From Bacilli bacterium (GTDB taxonomy: Bacteria > Bacillota_I > Bacilli_A > RFN20 > CAG-826): DNA of 61,787 bases. Below, one piece after another: positions 54,267-61,787 of this stretch (positions within the stretch are counted from its first letter, which is position 1; each line of letters begins with the position of its first letter). Position numbers and translations under genes: made by a program. The notes beneath the pieces were generated by a model. That model had not been told where the DNA came from. It saw only the letters and a list, made by a program, of their open reading frames with translations, and searched no databases. Location of the stretch: positions 1 through 61,787 of the forward strand of contig JAKSVG010000005.1 of NCBI GenBank assembly GCA_024408105.1, in the 5' to 3' direction.

Positions 54267-54314
54267 ATAATACATTAATCAACGTTTGAATTAAATAGAA
54301 ACCTAACATATACT
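54267..54314. promoter_or_regulatory. Divergent promoters for the 118-aa gene (-) and the TupA-like gene (+)
   Basis: Minus: TATTAT at 54272-54267. Plus: TATACT at 54309-54314. Each lies 7 bases from its ATG (54259 and 54322). Confidence 0.45.
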
Positions 54315-54321
54315 TATGTTT

Positions 54322-55233
54322 ATGGCAAACAAAAATCTAAAAGAAAACAAATTTAAACGAGCTCTTGTTGTCCCGTTTAGAAATATTGTTAAAAAGTTAT
54401 GCCCTGTTGGCTATGTTAAGTATCAATACAGGTACATAACACATCACAAATTAAATCTTAAGAATCCGACTAGATACACAGAAAAACTTCAATATCTTAG
54501 ATTGTTTGTTTATCCAAAGGATAATCTAGTAAGTAAATGTGCATCTAGAGACGGGGTTAGAGAATACATCAAAGACCTTGGATACGAACAATATCTTATC
54601 CCTACTTTTGGCGTATACGATTCATTTGATCAAATAGATTTTGACAAACTTCCAAATCAATTTGTTCTAAAATGCACACACGCCTGCGCATTTAATCAAA
54701 TAGTAATAGACAAAGATAATTTCGACAAAGAGAAATCAAGAAAGCAATTCAACAAATGGCTTAAAACTAATTACGGCAAGAAAACAATGGAGATGCATTA
54801 TTCTCCAATTAAACCAAAAATTATAATTGAAAAATATATTGGAGAACTTGAAAATCTACCACTTGAATATAAAATTCATGTTTTTAATGGAAAAGCAAAG
54901 TCCCTATATGTCGTAAGCGGAAGAAAAAAAGATATTCGTTATAACAATTACTACATAGATTGGACACCATTTGATGGCTCTCAATTTAATGGCTGGATGA
55001 AAACGGATTACGAATTAACTAAACCAAATAATTTTAATGAGATGGTTCGTTTAGCCGAAACTCTTGCAGAAAAATTTCCATTCGTAAGAGTGGATTTATA
55101 CAACGTAAACGGAAAAATATATTTTTCCGAGATGACATTTACTCCAGCAAAAGGAACACTTATTTTAGATGATGATAAGTGTGATTTTGAAATGGGAGAA
55201 TGGCTTGATATTAGCAAATATATAAAAAATTAA
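54322..55233 (+). CDS. TupA-type ATP-grasp protein, 303 aa
   Basis: Matches the ATPgrasp_TupA pattern: YITHHKLNLKNPTRYTEKLQYLRLF, then CASRDGVREYIKDLG, PNQFVLKCTHACAFNQIVIDK, IIEKYIGELENLPLEYKIHVFNGKAK, and VRVDLYNVNGKIYFSEMTFTPAKG with the metal-binding Asp and Glu. Relatives sit in surface polysaccharide loci and are thought to ligate an amino acid or polyglutamate to glycan. I use ATG 54322; an in-frame ATG at 54316 touches the TATACT. Its stop overlaps the convergent lipoprotein stop by 3 bases. Confidence 0.87.
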   Translation: MANKNLKENKFKRALVVPFRNIVKKLCPVGYVKYQYRYITHHKLNLKNPTRYTEKLQYLRLFVYPKDNLVSKCASRDGVREYIKDLGYEQYLIPTFGVYDSFDQIDFDKLPNQFVLKCTHACAFNQIVIDKDNFDKEKSRKQFNKWLKTNYGKKTMEMHYSPIKPKIIIEKYIGELENLPLEYKIHVFNGKAKSLYVVSGRKKDIRYNNYYIDWTPFDGSQFNGWMKTDYELTKPNNFNEMVRLAETLAEKFPFVRVDLYNVNGKIYFSEMTFTPAKGTLILDDDKCDFEMGEWLDISKYIKN

Positions 55234-56129
55234 CGCCACGATGATCTTGGAATCATAATTTCATAAAGCATTATGCAGAAATGCGGATGTTTTTCATCGT
55301 CTTTATCATCGACAGGTATGCCGTATTTTTCGTAATCACCACTATCGGATGAAATAAGTTGGTCTAAACTAAATGTTAATGTCATTGCGACCACACCATT
55401 TAACATAGTTTGATAATTTAATCCAAACACATCTACAAAGTAGAAGCACATAAGTGATGATATTCCATGAGTGTTGCTTGGAACTAAAATATCATTCATG
55501 GAAACAACATATGCTTCATAGTCATTAGAATTTGAAATGTGCTTATACAATGTGAGTTTGAAATCAGTAATTGCTGTCGAATATTCATATCCCTCACATG
55601 ATGTTTGACCTCTTAACGCCATAGCAAAATACCTAGAGTCAACTAATTGTTTAGGGAAAAATGATGAGTAGCCTGTTTTATTTAATTGAACACGGCTCTT
55701 TGCATAATATCCATCGCATCTCACTCTTCCATCATATAGTCTAGATAAAAATCCATTTTTAAATGAATCATCAATAGATGATAGATTTTCTGTTGGGCCA
55801 TAACCTGTACCATAATCTTCTATTGGGGTGTCAATATTCCATTCCAAGAATTTCTTCTCACCAGATGGCGATGTATATGTTTGATCATTTTCTGTTAGGC
55901 CAGTTATTTTCTTTCCGAATGTTGGATTAGAAATATAAGTATATTTACTTGCATCAAATTCGGTTGTTTTCGAAACATTTATTTGATCAACATTATTATG
56001 TTCAAGGTAATAATTTGTTTCAAATTTACCTGTATCATATGCATAACCAGGATAAAGTTCGTTAGTCTTATTACACGACATAAGCATAAATGATGTAATA
56101 GATAAAATTAAAATAGACTTTATTTTCAT
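55230..56129 (-). CDS. Unknown lipoprotein, 299 aa
   Basis: A lipoprotein signal (MKIKSILILSITSFMLMSC, Cys19) predicts outer-face anchoring. The remainder is a soluble beta-rich domain with many Tyr and Asn and no recognised motif; RGQTSCEGYEYSTAITDFKL followed by SSLMCFYFVDVFGLNY looks like a paired-strand sandwich. No family assigned. The ATG overlaps the polymerase-like gene's stop by 4 bases (ATGA) and GGAG lies 10 bases upstream, so the two are co-translated; a role in surface glycan export or display is inferred from that. Confidence 0.65.
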   Translation of the reverse strand: MKIKSILILSITSFMLMSCNKTNELYPGYAYDTGKFETNYYLEHNNVDQINVSKTTEFDASKYTYISNPTFGKKITGLTENDQTYTSPSGEKKFLEWNIDTPIEDYGTGYGPTENLSSIDDSFKNGFLSRLYDGRVRCDGYYAKSRVQLNKTGYSSFFPKQLVDSRYFAMALRGQTSCEGYEYSTAITDFKLTLYKHISNSNDYEAYVVSMNDILVPSNTHGISSLMCFYFVDVFGLNYQTMLNGVVAMTLTFSLDQLISSDSGDYEKYGIPVDDKDDEKHPHFCIMLYEIMIPRSSWR

Positions 56130-57553
56130 AAATCATCATCTCCAAAATCGTAATCGTGCACAGGTGTCTTTTTCGTAACTTCTTCTTTTTTCAAAGAAGG
56201 CTCTTTGCCATATTCTTCACCATCTTTTAGGAGGATAGGTGTGTAGACATATCCTAAAAGAGCAAGCATAACCAATGTTAAAGGGCTTCTAAAAAACGAA
56301 ATATAATTTCCTGAATCGTGAATCAAAGGGAATGAATCATAATTAAATGTAGAATAGACAAAAAACGAAACAAGAATTCCTAAAACAATTATCTTTGTTG
56401 AGTCACTATCATTAGATCTTTTTAGATATGAGCGAATAATAAATACACAGGTAACAATAAAAGCGATGATGAAAATAAAGGCAAGAAGACCACCTTCCTT
56501 AATCGCTTCTATTTCAAACATCTTTGTATTAGTCTTAATAATTTCTTCATTTGCGTAGCTATTGTCTAAACCAAAAAATAGTTGGCCGGCCGACTTAGAA
56601 ATGCCTCCTAAAACAGGATTAACATTGTGCATCCAACCATTTGCATTAAAAATGCGATTTAAAATTCGATTCGAAGCCACAAAAGACGAAAACGCATTTC
56701 CGCCTTTTGCATTAATAAACGCAAATATGAAGAAAATAAAACATAAAACGGCAATGCCTAAGATTCCATAAAAAACAATTCTTCCAGTGTATTTTTTACC
56801 TTTTAAAAAACGATAAATAACTCCAACAAAAGCTACCGGAATAAGGAAAGCAAGAGCGATTAGATTGGGGATTGTAATCAAATAGATTAATCCAATTAAT
56901 CCAATAACTAGAAATAATGAAAATTTAATTTTGTCCCTTTTAGGACTTACATAAAATAATCCAAGCAAAAAACAAGATTCTAAAACGCCAAATACGCCAG
57001 TAGAGGCAATTGACGTTTCTTTGAAAGCAAAGCCTTGAAGCCAAAACCCTTCTTTAGTGATATTAAATAATTCTGCATTGTAAAAATATATTGGAGTGTC
57101 CTTATATTGTAATGCATAAAAGAATCCATATTGTGTCCATGAATAAATCATTGATACAAGAGTTAACAAAGCAAGCGCCGAGCCAATTGTTAATAGTATT
57201 GTTTCAGGAGCAAAACTTTTGAATCTTCTTAAAGCGATGCCCATGAACAAAAAAGCATTAATTGCTAAAAGAACCAAAACATTTGTTGCTCCATATGCAT
57301 TTCTAAGCAAGTTGCCAAACGAAATAAATATAGAAATAAGAAGCATTAATCCCATAAATAAAAGGAGGGATTTTGCTTCATTTTTTGAAAAGCGATTATA
57401 CACTAAAAAGACAGTAAAAATACTTAAAAGTATTCCTATAACATAAAAGACTGTGTTAATGCCACCAAGAGCAAAACCAGTAATTGCCAAACATTCTAAA
57501 ATAAGAAACGCTACAAGCGAGTCTGCGTTAGATAACTTTTTTAGAAAATTCAT
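56126..57553 (-). CDS. O-antigen polymerase/ligase-like membrane protein, 475 aa
   Basis: Eleven or twelve hydrophobic segments and one long outside loop (about 290-340, SNRILNRIFNANGWMHNVNPVLGG and FFGLDNSYANEEI), the topology of Wzy/O-antigen ligase proteins. NSYANE and the later FPLIHDSGNYISFFRSPL are polar patches of the kind used in sugar transfer. The tail is highly acidic (DYDFGDDDL). Assignment rests on topology, not a diagnostic motif. TATAAT lies 6 bases before the ATG; the gene starts 15 bases after the rlmH stop. Probably leaderless. Confidence 0.65.
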   Translation of the reverse strand: MNFLKKLSNADSLVAFLILECLAITGFALGGINTVFYVIGILLSIFTVFLVYNRFSKNEAKSLLLFMGLMLLISIFISFGNLLRNAYGATNVLVLLAINAFLFMGIALRRFKSFAPETILLTIGSALALLTLVSMIYSWTQYGFFYALQYKDTPIYFYNAELFNITKEGFWLQGFAFKETSIASTGVFGVLESCFLLGLFYVSPKRDKIKFSLFLVIGLIGLIYLITIPNLIALAFLIPVAFVGVIYRFLKGKKYTGRIVFYGILGIAVLCFIFFIFAFINAKGGNAFSSFVASNRILNRIFNANGWMHNVNPVLGGISKSAGQLFFGLDNSYANEEIIKTNTKMFEIEAIKEGGLLAFIFIIAFIVTCVFIIRSYLKRSNDSDSTKIIVLGILVSFFVYSTFNYDSFPLIHDSGNYISFFRSPLTLVMLALLGYVYTPILLKDGEEYGKEPSLKKEEVTKKTPVHDYDFGDDDL

Positions 57554-57559
57554 AACAAG

Positions 57560-57565
57560 ATTATA
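57560..57565 (-). promoter_or_regulatory. TATAAT 6 bases before ATG 57553
   Basis: Lies inside the 14-base gap after rlmH, so the polymerase-like gene can be transcribed separately as a leaderless message. Confidence 0.5.
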
Positions 57566-57567
57566 TC

Positions 57568-58047
57568 TTACTTATGATATGTTTCGTTATGGAAAATTTT
57601 AAAAGCACGATAAATTTGTTCTAAAAGAACTAATCTAGTCATCTGATGAAGGAAGGTCATTTTTGACAATGAAATTGAGTCATTCGCTCTTTCTTTTATC
57701 TCATCTGACAAACCATATGAACCGCCTATTACAAAATTAATTTGGCTCCCTCCTATTTCAAGTTTCTTCATCAAGAATGATGAAAATTCAAGAGAATCCA
57801 TTTCTTTTTTGTTTAAATCAAGCGTGATTAAATAGTCACTTGGTTTAAGCAAGTTTAAAACTTTTTTGCATTCCAAATTCTTAACTTGTTCTATATCTTT
57901 TTTTGAAGGATTATCTTTAACAGGTTGATCTGGTAATTCCACTATTTCAATATTCGCATATGGTTTTATACGAATAAGGTATTCATTTATTCCTTCTTTA
58001 AGATAGTTTTCTTTAATTTTTCCAATTGCGTATATTTTAATTTTCAT
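57568..58047 (-). CDS. rlmH: 23S rRNA (pseudouridine1915-N3)-methyltransferase, 159 aa
   Basis: SPOUT methyltransferase that modifies helix 69 of 23S rRNA. Seen: KIYAIGKIKENYLKEGINEYLIRI at the N-terminus, NFVIGGSYGLSDEI with the SAM knot, and the C-terminal TRLVLLEQIYRAFKIFHNETYHK. Length is exactly that of the family (about 159). The start lies inside the DUF2130 gene's last codons (11-base overlap), so translation is coupled. Confidence 0.97.
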   Translation of the reverse strand: MKIKIYAIGKIKENYLKEGINEYLIRIKPYANIEIVELPDQPVKDNPSKKDIEQVKNLECKKVLNLLKPSDYLITLDLNKKEMDSLEFSSFLMKKLEIGGSQINFVIGGSYGLSDEIKERANDSISLSKMTFLHQMTRLVLLEQIYRAFKIFHNETYHK

Positions 58048-59227
58048 CTTTATTTAATTCATCAAACGCACTTTGTATTGAAGGTGCATCTTTTGTTAAC
58101 TTCTTAATTGTAATTCCTTGAACTTTTTTATCAGCAATACTCAATTGGTGAGCACTCTTCAAAAGATTTTCTTTTGTTTTTTCTAATTCTTTAATTGATT
58201 TGTCAATTTCATTAATTGCATCGGTAAAGTTTTTACCTGCACGCATTACATTGCTACTAAAATCTTCTTTATATTCGCGGAGATTTCTTTCGAAATTAAC
58301 TAAATCATAGTTTTGTTGTTGATAAACAGTAAGTTCTCTTCTTGCATCGATATTTTTAATTGCTGCATTTCTTAAAAGAGTAATCATAGGAATAAAGAAT
58401 TGTGGTCTAATGACATACATATTTTTATATTTGTATGAAACATCAACGATTCCTTGATTATATAATTCACTTTCAGGTTCTAATAAAGAAACTAATACAG
58501 CATATTCGCATCCTTTTTTCTGTCTATCTTCTTCAAGCTTCTTGAAAAAATCTTCATTTTTATGCTTTTTATCGCCATCATCATTTTGGTTTTTCATTTC
58601 AAACATAATTGAAATAAATTCAATGCCATCGCTTGTTTTATCTCTAAAAACAAAGTCGCCTTTTCCGTGTTCGATAACTTCGTTATCTTTTTCAAAATAT
58701 GCATTTGGAAATGCTGTTGCACGAATTTTATTAAATTCTGTTAAACAATGCTGTTCTAAAGACTCGCCAATCATTTTTGTTGAAAGCTTAGCTTTCATGT
58801 CGCGATAAAATTCTATTTGTTCATCTTTTTGCTTCAATGCAACTTGATGCTCTTTGTTAATGTTATCAATTTCTAATTGAGCTTCTTTTTTATTGAGTTC
58901 AATTTGACTTTTTAGTTCAAGAATTTTTTTATCTTTTTCACTTACTGCTTTAGAAATTTCTAAATCTTTTTCATTTTTTAATGATTTATTATCTGATTTA
59001 ACCTTTTCTAATTCTGTCTTTAAATCAAATAGAGCTTTCTCTTTTTCGGAGTTTGATTTCTCTTGTTGAAGTTTAAGCATTGCATCATTTTCTTTTCTTA
59101 ATGATTCTTCTCTTCTTTTAAGTTCTTTTTCGAATTCTTCGTTGCGAACTTGTTCAGCAATTCCTCTATATTCATTTTCATCGACAGTAAACACTGTTCC
59201 ACATCTTGGGCATTTAATTTCTGGCAT
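58037..59227 (-). CDS. DUF2130 protein: zinc ribbon, coiled coil, nuclease-like core, 396 aa
   Basis: Residues 1-12 hold a half zinc ribbon (IKCPRCGTVF). A long charged coiled coil follows (about 25-145). The core then has FPNAYFEKDNEVIEHGKGDFVFRD and ISIMFEMKNQNDD, an arrangement of Glu, Asp and ExK that resembles the PD-(D/E)xK nuclease fold. The C-terminal helices (FERNLREYKEDFSSNVMRAGKNF) are another coiled coil. Matches DUF2130, whose function is unknown. AAGGAG lies 7 bases before the ATG. Confidence 0.82.
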   Translation of the reverse strand: MPEIKCPRCGTVFTVDENEYRGIAEQVRNEEFEKELKRREESLRKENDAMLKLQQEKSNSEKEKALFDLKTELEKVKSDNKSLKNEKDLEISKAVSEKDKKILELKSQIELNKKEAQLEIDNINKEHQVALKQKDEQIEFYRDMKAKLSTKMIGESLEQHCLTEFNKIRATAFPNAYFEKDNEVIEHGKGDFVFRDKTSDGIEFISIMFEMKNQNDDGDKKHKNEDFFKKLEEDRQKKGCEYAVLVSLLEPESELYNQGIVDVSYKYKNMYVIRPQFFIPMITLLRNAAIKNIDARRELTVYQQQNYDLVNFERNLREYKEDFSSNVMRAGKNFTDAINEIDKSIKELEKTKENLLKSAHQLSIADKKVQGITIKKLTKDAPSIQSAFDELNKDEN

Positions 59228-59304
59228 AAGTTTTCTCCTTGCTTATATTTTAAACATACATTAAAAACATTTCTATTAAAATGTAAAAATAATTTTTATT
59301 TTTA

Positions 59305-59313
59305 TGATATAAT
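59305..59313 (+). promoter_or_regulatory. Extended -10 (TGA-TATAAT) 7 bases before ATG 59321
   Basis: The clearest leaderless promoter in the window: the predicted transcription start coincides with the A of the ATG. Confidence 0.65.
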
Positions 59314-59320
59314 TTTTTAC

Positions 59321-59986
59321 ATGAAAAAATCGTTATTAATATTTGATATGGACGGAACTATTTTAAACACATTAGATGATTTAAGAAATTCTGTTAATTT
59401 TTCACTGGCAAAACATGGCTTTCCATTAAGATCATTAGAACAAATAAGACTTGCGATTGGTAATGGCATAGCAATGCTTGTTAAGCGTTCCTTGCCGATA
59501 AATGTAGACAATGAAACATACAAAAATGTTCTTTATGATTTTGAAAAACATTATGCTTTGCATAATTCAGATTTAACAAAAGCATATGATGGCATGCTTG
59601 AAACCCTAATAGAATTGAAAAATAAAGGTTATAAACTTGCTGTCTCTACAAATAAAATCGAAAATGTTGCTCAAGAATTAGTTAATAAAATTTACCCAAA
59701 TATCTTCGAAATGGTTGCAGGTGATAATAATAAAAGAAAAAAGAAACCTGCGCCAGATAGCATTTTTGATATCATACAAAATCTCAACATATCAAATAAG
59801 CGTGAAGTTATTTATATAGGCGATACCGAGGTTGATTATCAAACAGCTAAAAATGCCGGAATTGAGTGCATTTTAGTCAGTTACGGTTATAGAACAGTTA
59901 ACGAATTAACAGAAATGAATTTAGATATTAAAAAAATTATTCATTCACCCAAATATTTAGCAAAAATAATGCTTGCCAACAATTAA
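59321..59986 (+). CDS. HAD-superfamily phosphatase, Gph-like, 221 aa
   Basis: Motif I IFDMDGTILNT (nucleophile Asp), motif II VSTNK, the KKKPAPDSI lysine, and motif IV YIGDTEVDYQTAKNAG. The alpha-helical cap between motifs I and II (about 20-85) is the phosphoglycolate phosphatase type; substrate is unproven. I use ATG 59321; the frame extends 57 codons upstream, but that part runs across the divergent DUF2130 promoter and has no gene-like sequence. Its stop overlaps the end of a decayed gene on the other strand. Confidence 0.88.
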   Translation: MKKSLLIFDMDGTILNTLDDLRNSVNFSLAKHGFPLRSLEQIRLAIGNGIAMLVKRSLPINVDNETYKNVLYDFEKHYALHNSDLTKAYDGMLETLIELKNKGYKLAVSTNKIENVAQELVNKIYPNIFEMVAGDNNKRKKKPAPDSIFDIIQNLNISNKREVIYIGDTEVDYQTAKNAGIECILVSYGYRTVNELTEMNLDIKKIIHSPKYLAKIMLANN

Positions 59987-60405
59987 TATATTTTCACAAT
60001 TGCAGCATAAAAATCTCGAACATTCCGAATCCTACCATTTGTTTTATTTTGCTGTCGAGATTTGGCAGGAACAAGTTCATCTATATGTTCTTGTAAAAAA
60101 CTTAATCTATATTTTGCGTTCTTAGCAAAGCTAATGAATTACATTTAATATGGTTATCGTAATAACTAGAATGGTGCAATTTCGGAGCTAAATAATTTAA
60201 TAATCTTTTAGCGTGTGAGAAATCGCTCCCTTTTCCTGCTATTATTTCTAAATTTTATTTTTCTTTTAATTCTATGAATTCAGGACAATCAAAGGAATAC
60301 TTTATATTTTTTTATGCCTTCTATCGATAATGGATTATTTGCTATTATCCCATTATAAATTTGTAATTTTTCTTCATTTACTACAGTTTTTTCTTTTTTA
60401 CTCAT
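59983..60405 (-). pseudogene. Decayed gene(s): transglutaminase-like N-part plus an unrelated C-terminal scrap
   Basis: Reading on the minus strand from ATG 60405: 38 codons (MSKKEKTVVNEEKLQIYNG...) end at TGA (60291-60289). A +1 shift resumes as FDCPEFIELKEK, meets TAA (60257-60255), and continues AKRLLNYLAPKLHHSSYYDNHI and CNSLALL to TAA at 60104-60102. That last stretch resembles the start of transglutaminase-like domain proteins. A third frame then reads RLSFLQEHIDELVPAKSRQQN and NVRDFYAAIVKIY to 59983 and looks like the end of a different gene. The ATG still overlaps the upstream gene's stop by 4 bases. Confidence 0.7.
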
Positions 60406-61748
60406 ATAACAAAATATCCTCCTATTTTTGGAGATCCTCTAAATTCTACATACTGAACCAATTTTCTTTTTAATGAATTCTTAACCATGTCTAGAGTAAT
60501 ATTGGAATATTGAAGAAACAATTTCTCTGTTATTTGCTTTGCGTTTAGGCCAGGATTAAGTTGAATTGTTCTTAATACACTCAAATCCACATCGTTTAAG
60601 GCTTTGTTGATTATTATTTTTGTTGGGTCATTTACTGGGTCATTTACTGGGTCATTTACTGGGTCACCATAATTCATATTAGGAAGTTTAATGATAAAAA
60701 AGTTCTCACTAACTGAAAAATCTACTTTTTTTGTTGAGTTTTCATATGCTTCTAATATTCTAGGAATACCAGTTCCAAAATTTTCAATATAATGTAGCTT
60801 GCTCAAAATATTAACTAATCCAGGATTTCTATATGTTTGAACCCCATCAAAAATTTGTTCCAACGTTGCTTGATAGATTCCGCCAGGGTTTGTAATCTTA
60901 ACTTTATCATCATAGAATTCGACTTTTATATTTGATCTTATAAAATAATTGCTATGACAAAAGGCATTTAAAATTGACTCACGTAATGATGCGCCGGGAT
61001 ATGAAGTCGTCTCTTTTCTTTGCCATGAAGTACCATCAATAACCGCTGATATATCATTATAATTAGCAGCATTTTCTAGGACATTATTCATGACTTTTAA
61101 TAAAGAACCTTTATATTCTTTCTTAACTTTAAAGTTCAATTGGCTATCGTATTTTGCAAATTTTACTACAATTGGTGATTGATCTGACATTAATAAAGCT
61201 AAATTTGTATATAAGCCATCTTTATTAATCATTCTAAGTGTTTTCATATTCCTATCTTCGTGAAGCAAATTATTATCTTCACAAATTTCATTAAAATATT
61301 TAAAAGTTAATTCTTGTTCATCAGATACATCTTCTTCATAACTATATTTTTTGGAATCAAGAAGCATTAATAGTATTTCGCTATCACTTACCATGCGAAT
61401 AGTAGATCCAACCCTTTTATAAACGCCTGATGGCTTAGGCCCTTTTTCTTTTAAATAATAAGGTCTTTCATCGCCTTTCAAAACTTCAATAACAAGAACA
61501 TTATCATTATTAAAATAATGCTTTATTAAATTTGAAGGAATTGGGAAGAAAGCATCTGAAATCCAATTTGCAATCTTGCAATCTAAAGAGTCTTTTTCTT
61601 TTTGATTTGTAAATGGAACCACAGTACCATCATCTTTCACGCCGACATAAATGGTTCCACCATCAGTATTCAAAAATGCGACGATTTCTTTTTTAACATC
61701 ATCAACTAATTGCTCTTTAAGTTCAATTACATTAGATTCGAAATACAT
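60402..61748 (-). CDS. AlbA_2 domain / GHKL-ATPase transcriptional regulator-like protein, 448 aa
   Basis: N-terminal AlbA_2 (schlafen-like) domain: VIELKEQLVDDVKKEIVAFLNTDGGTIYVGVKDDGTV (5-45). The middle ASLRESILNAFCHSNYF and ITNPGGIYQATLEQIFDG form a GHKL-type ATPase_4 fold, with IENFGTGIPRILEAYE as its glycine box. A DPVN repeat (about 362-375) links to a winged-helix end (AKQITEKLFLQYSNITLDMVKNSLKRKL). Such proteins are putative regulators, often near toxin-antitoxin or mobile genes. GGAGG lies 7 bases before the ATG. Confidence 0.85.
   Translation of the reverse strand: MYFESNVIELKEQLVDDVKKEIVAFLNTDGGTIYVGVKDDGTVVPFTNQKEKDSLDCKIANWISDAFFPIPSNLIKHYFNNDNVLVIEVLKGDERPYYLKEKGPKPSGVYKRVGSTIRMVSDSEILLMLLDSKKYSYEEDVSDEQELTFKYFNEICEDNNLLHEDRNMKTLRMINKDGLYTNLALLMSDQSPIVVKFAKYDSQLNFKVKKEYKGSLLKVMNNVLENAANYNDISAVIDGTSWQRKETTSYPGASLRESILNAFCHSNYFIRSNIKVEFYDDKVKITNPGGIYQATLEQIFDGVQTYRNPGLVNILSKLHYIENFGTGIPRILEAYENSTKKVDFSVSENFFIIKLPNMNYGDPVNDPVNDPVNDPTKIIINKALNDVDLSVLRTIQLNPGLNAKQITEKLFLQYSNITLDMVKNSLKRKLVQYVEFRGSPKIGGYFVI
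60625..60666. repeat. 12-bp in-frame tandem repeat inside the AlbA_2 gene
   Basis: GGGTCA is followed by three copies of TTTACTGGGTCA, coding for DPVN repeats. The 12-base unit keeps the frame, so copy-number change would alter linker length, not switch the gene off. Confidence 0.9.
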
Positions 61749-61787
61749 AGTTCAATCCTCCTGGGTCATCTTGTAATTATATTATAT
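61749..61787 (-). promoter_or_regulatory. Promoter and ribosome binding site of the AlbA_2 gene
   Basis: Overlapping TATAAT-like boxes lie at the window edge. The AGGAGG is 7 bases from ATG 61748, so unlike many first genes here this one has a normal short leader. Confidence 0.5.

Noticed and set aside
59150-59320. 57-codon N-terminal extension of the HAD phosphatase
   Set aside because: It would run through the DUF2130 start region and the TATAAT box; the DMDGT motif then sits at the usual distance only from ATG 59321.
60625-60666. CRISPR-like repeat
   Set aside because: The 12-base units are contiguous with no spacers and lie in frame within a gene.

Overview
The window looks like a chromosomal segment of a low-GC, anaerobic member of the Bacillota (Bacilli/Erysipelotrichia or the mollicute-like gut lineages). 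It is AT-rich throughout. UGA is used freely as a stop (many ATGA overlaps between neighbours) and Trp is UGG, so the code is the standard one, not the Mycoplasma code. Core markers (glyA, gatCAB, ligA, pcrA, asnS, the tsaE-tsaB-rimI-tsaD cluster, ung, folD, rlmH), class III ribonucleotide reductase and an acyl-ACP thioesterase fit a host-associated anaerobe with a reduced genome. Lineage is inferred from gene content and style only. I see no rRNA, tRNA, CRISPR array, phage or insertion sequence.

Layout. 1-4.1 kb: edge of a SipW-type secreted protein with a structured leader, an EamA transporter with two small membrane/unknown genes, then glyA and a flavin reductase-like gene. 4.2-9.2 kb: a KefB/NhaP-type antiporter with its own promoter and a 104-nt folded leader; a four-gene unit for heptose phosphate (gmhA, hddA), a polyprenyl-phosphate glycosyltransferase, and a membrane protein with what looks like a dead ABC ATPase domain. 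9.4-11.1 kb: phosphohexomutase. 11.1-22.5 kb: a nine-gene collinear unit pcrA-ligA-gatC-gatA-gatB-galE-hydrolase-DUF3737-patB. 22.6-28 kb: a thioredoxin-fold lipoprotein, three unknown membrane proteins, and asnS - tiny membrane protein - clostripain-like lipoprotein. 28-34.9 kb: tRNA t6A genes, an FNR-type flavoenzyme, DUF402 and DUF3137-like genes, a TPP riboswitch with an enlarged ThiT thiamine transporter, and ung. 35-38.8 kb: two glycosyltransferases and a flippase. 38.9-43.7 kb: folD, nrdG, and nrdD-trxB, where NrdD carries a fused glutaredoxin-like domain and TrxB lacks the NADPH-binding motifs. 43.9-53.8 kb: oppABCDF followed by a BspA-like leucine-rich repeat protein and an acyl-ACP thioesterase. 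54-58 kb: TupA-type ATP-grasp, a lipoprotein and a polymerase-like membrane protein, then rlmH and DUF2130. 59-61.8 kb: HAD phosphatase, a decayed gene, and an AlbA_2/ATPase regulator.

How the parts work together. Sugar-nucleotide genes (pgm, galE, hddA/gmhA) and the scattered glycosyltransferase, flippase and polymerase genes suggest a cell-surface glycan made from dispersed loci. The redox block points to deoxynucleotide synthesis driven by a redoxin and possibly by ferredoxin. The opp operon joins peptide import to a surface repeat protein and a lipid enzyme.

The most striking global signal is in translation starts. First genes of many transcription units have a near-perfect TATAAT (often extended, TGN-TATAAT) only 6-9 bases upstream of ATG and no Shine-Dalgarno sequence, which predicts leaderless mRNAs. 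Downstream genes of the same operons carry normal AGGAG sites. This two-mode pattern also corrects several gene starts used below.
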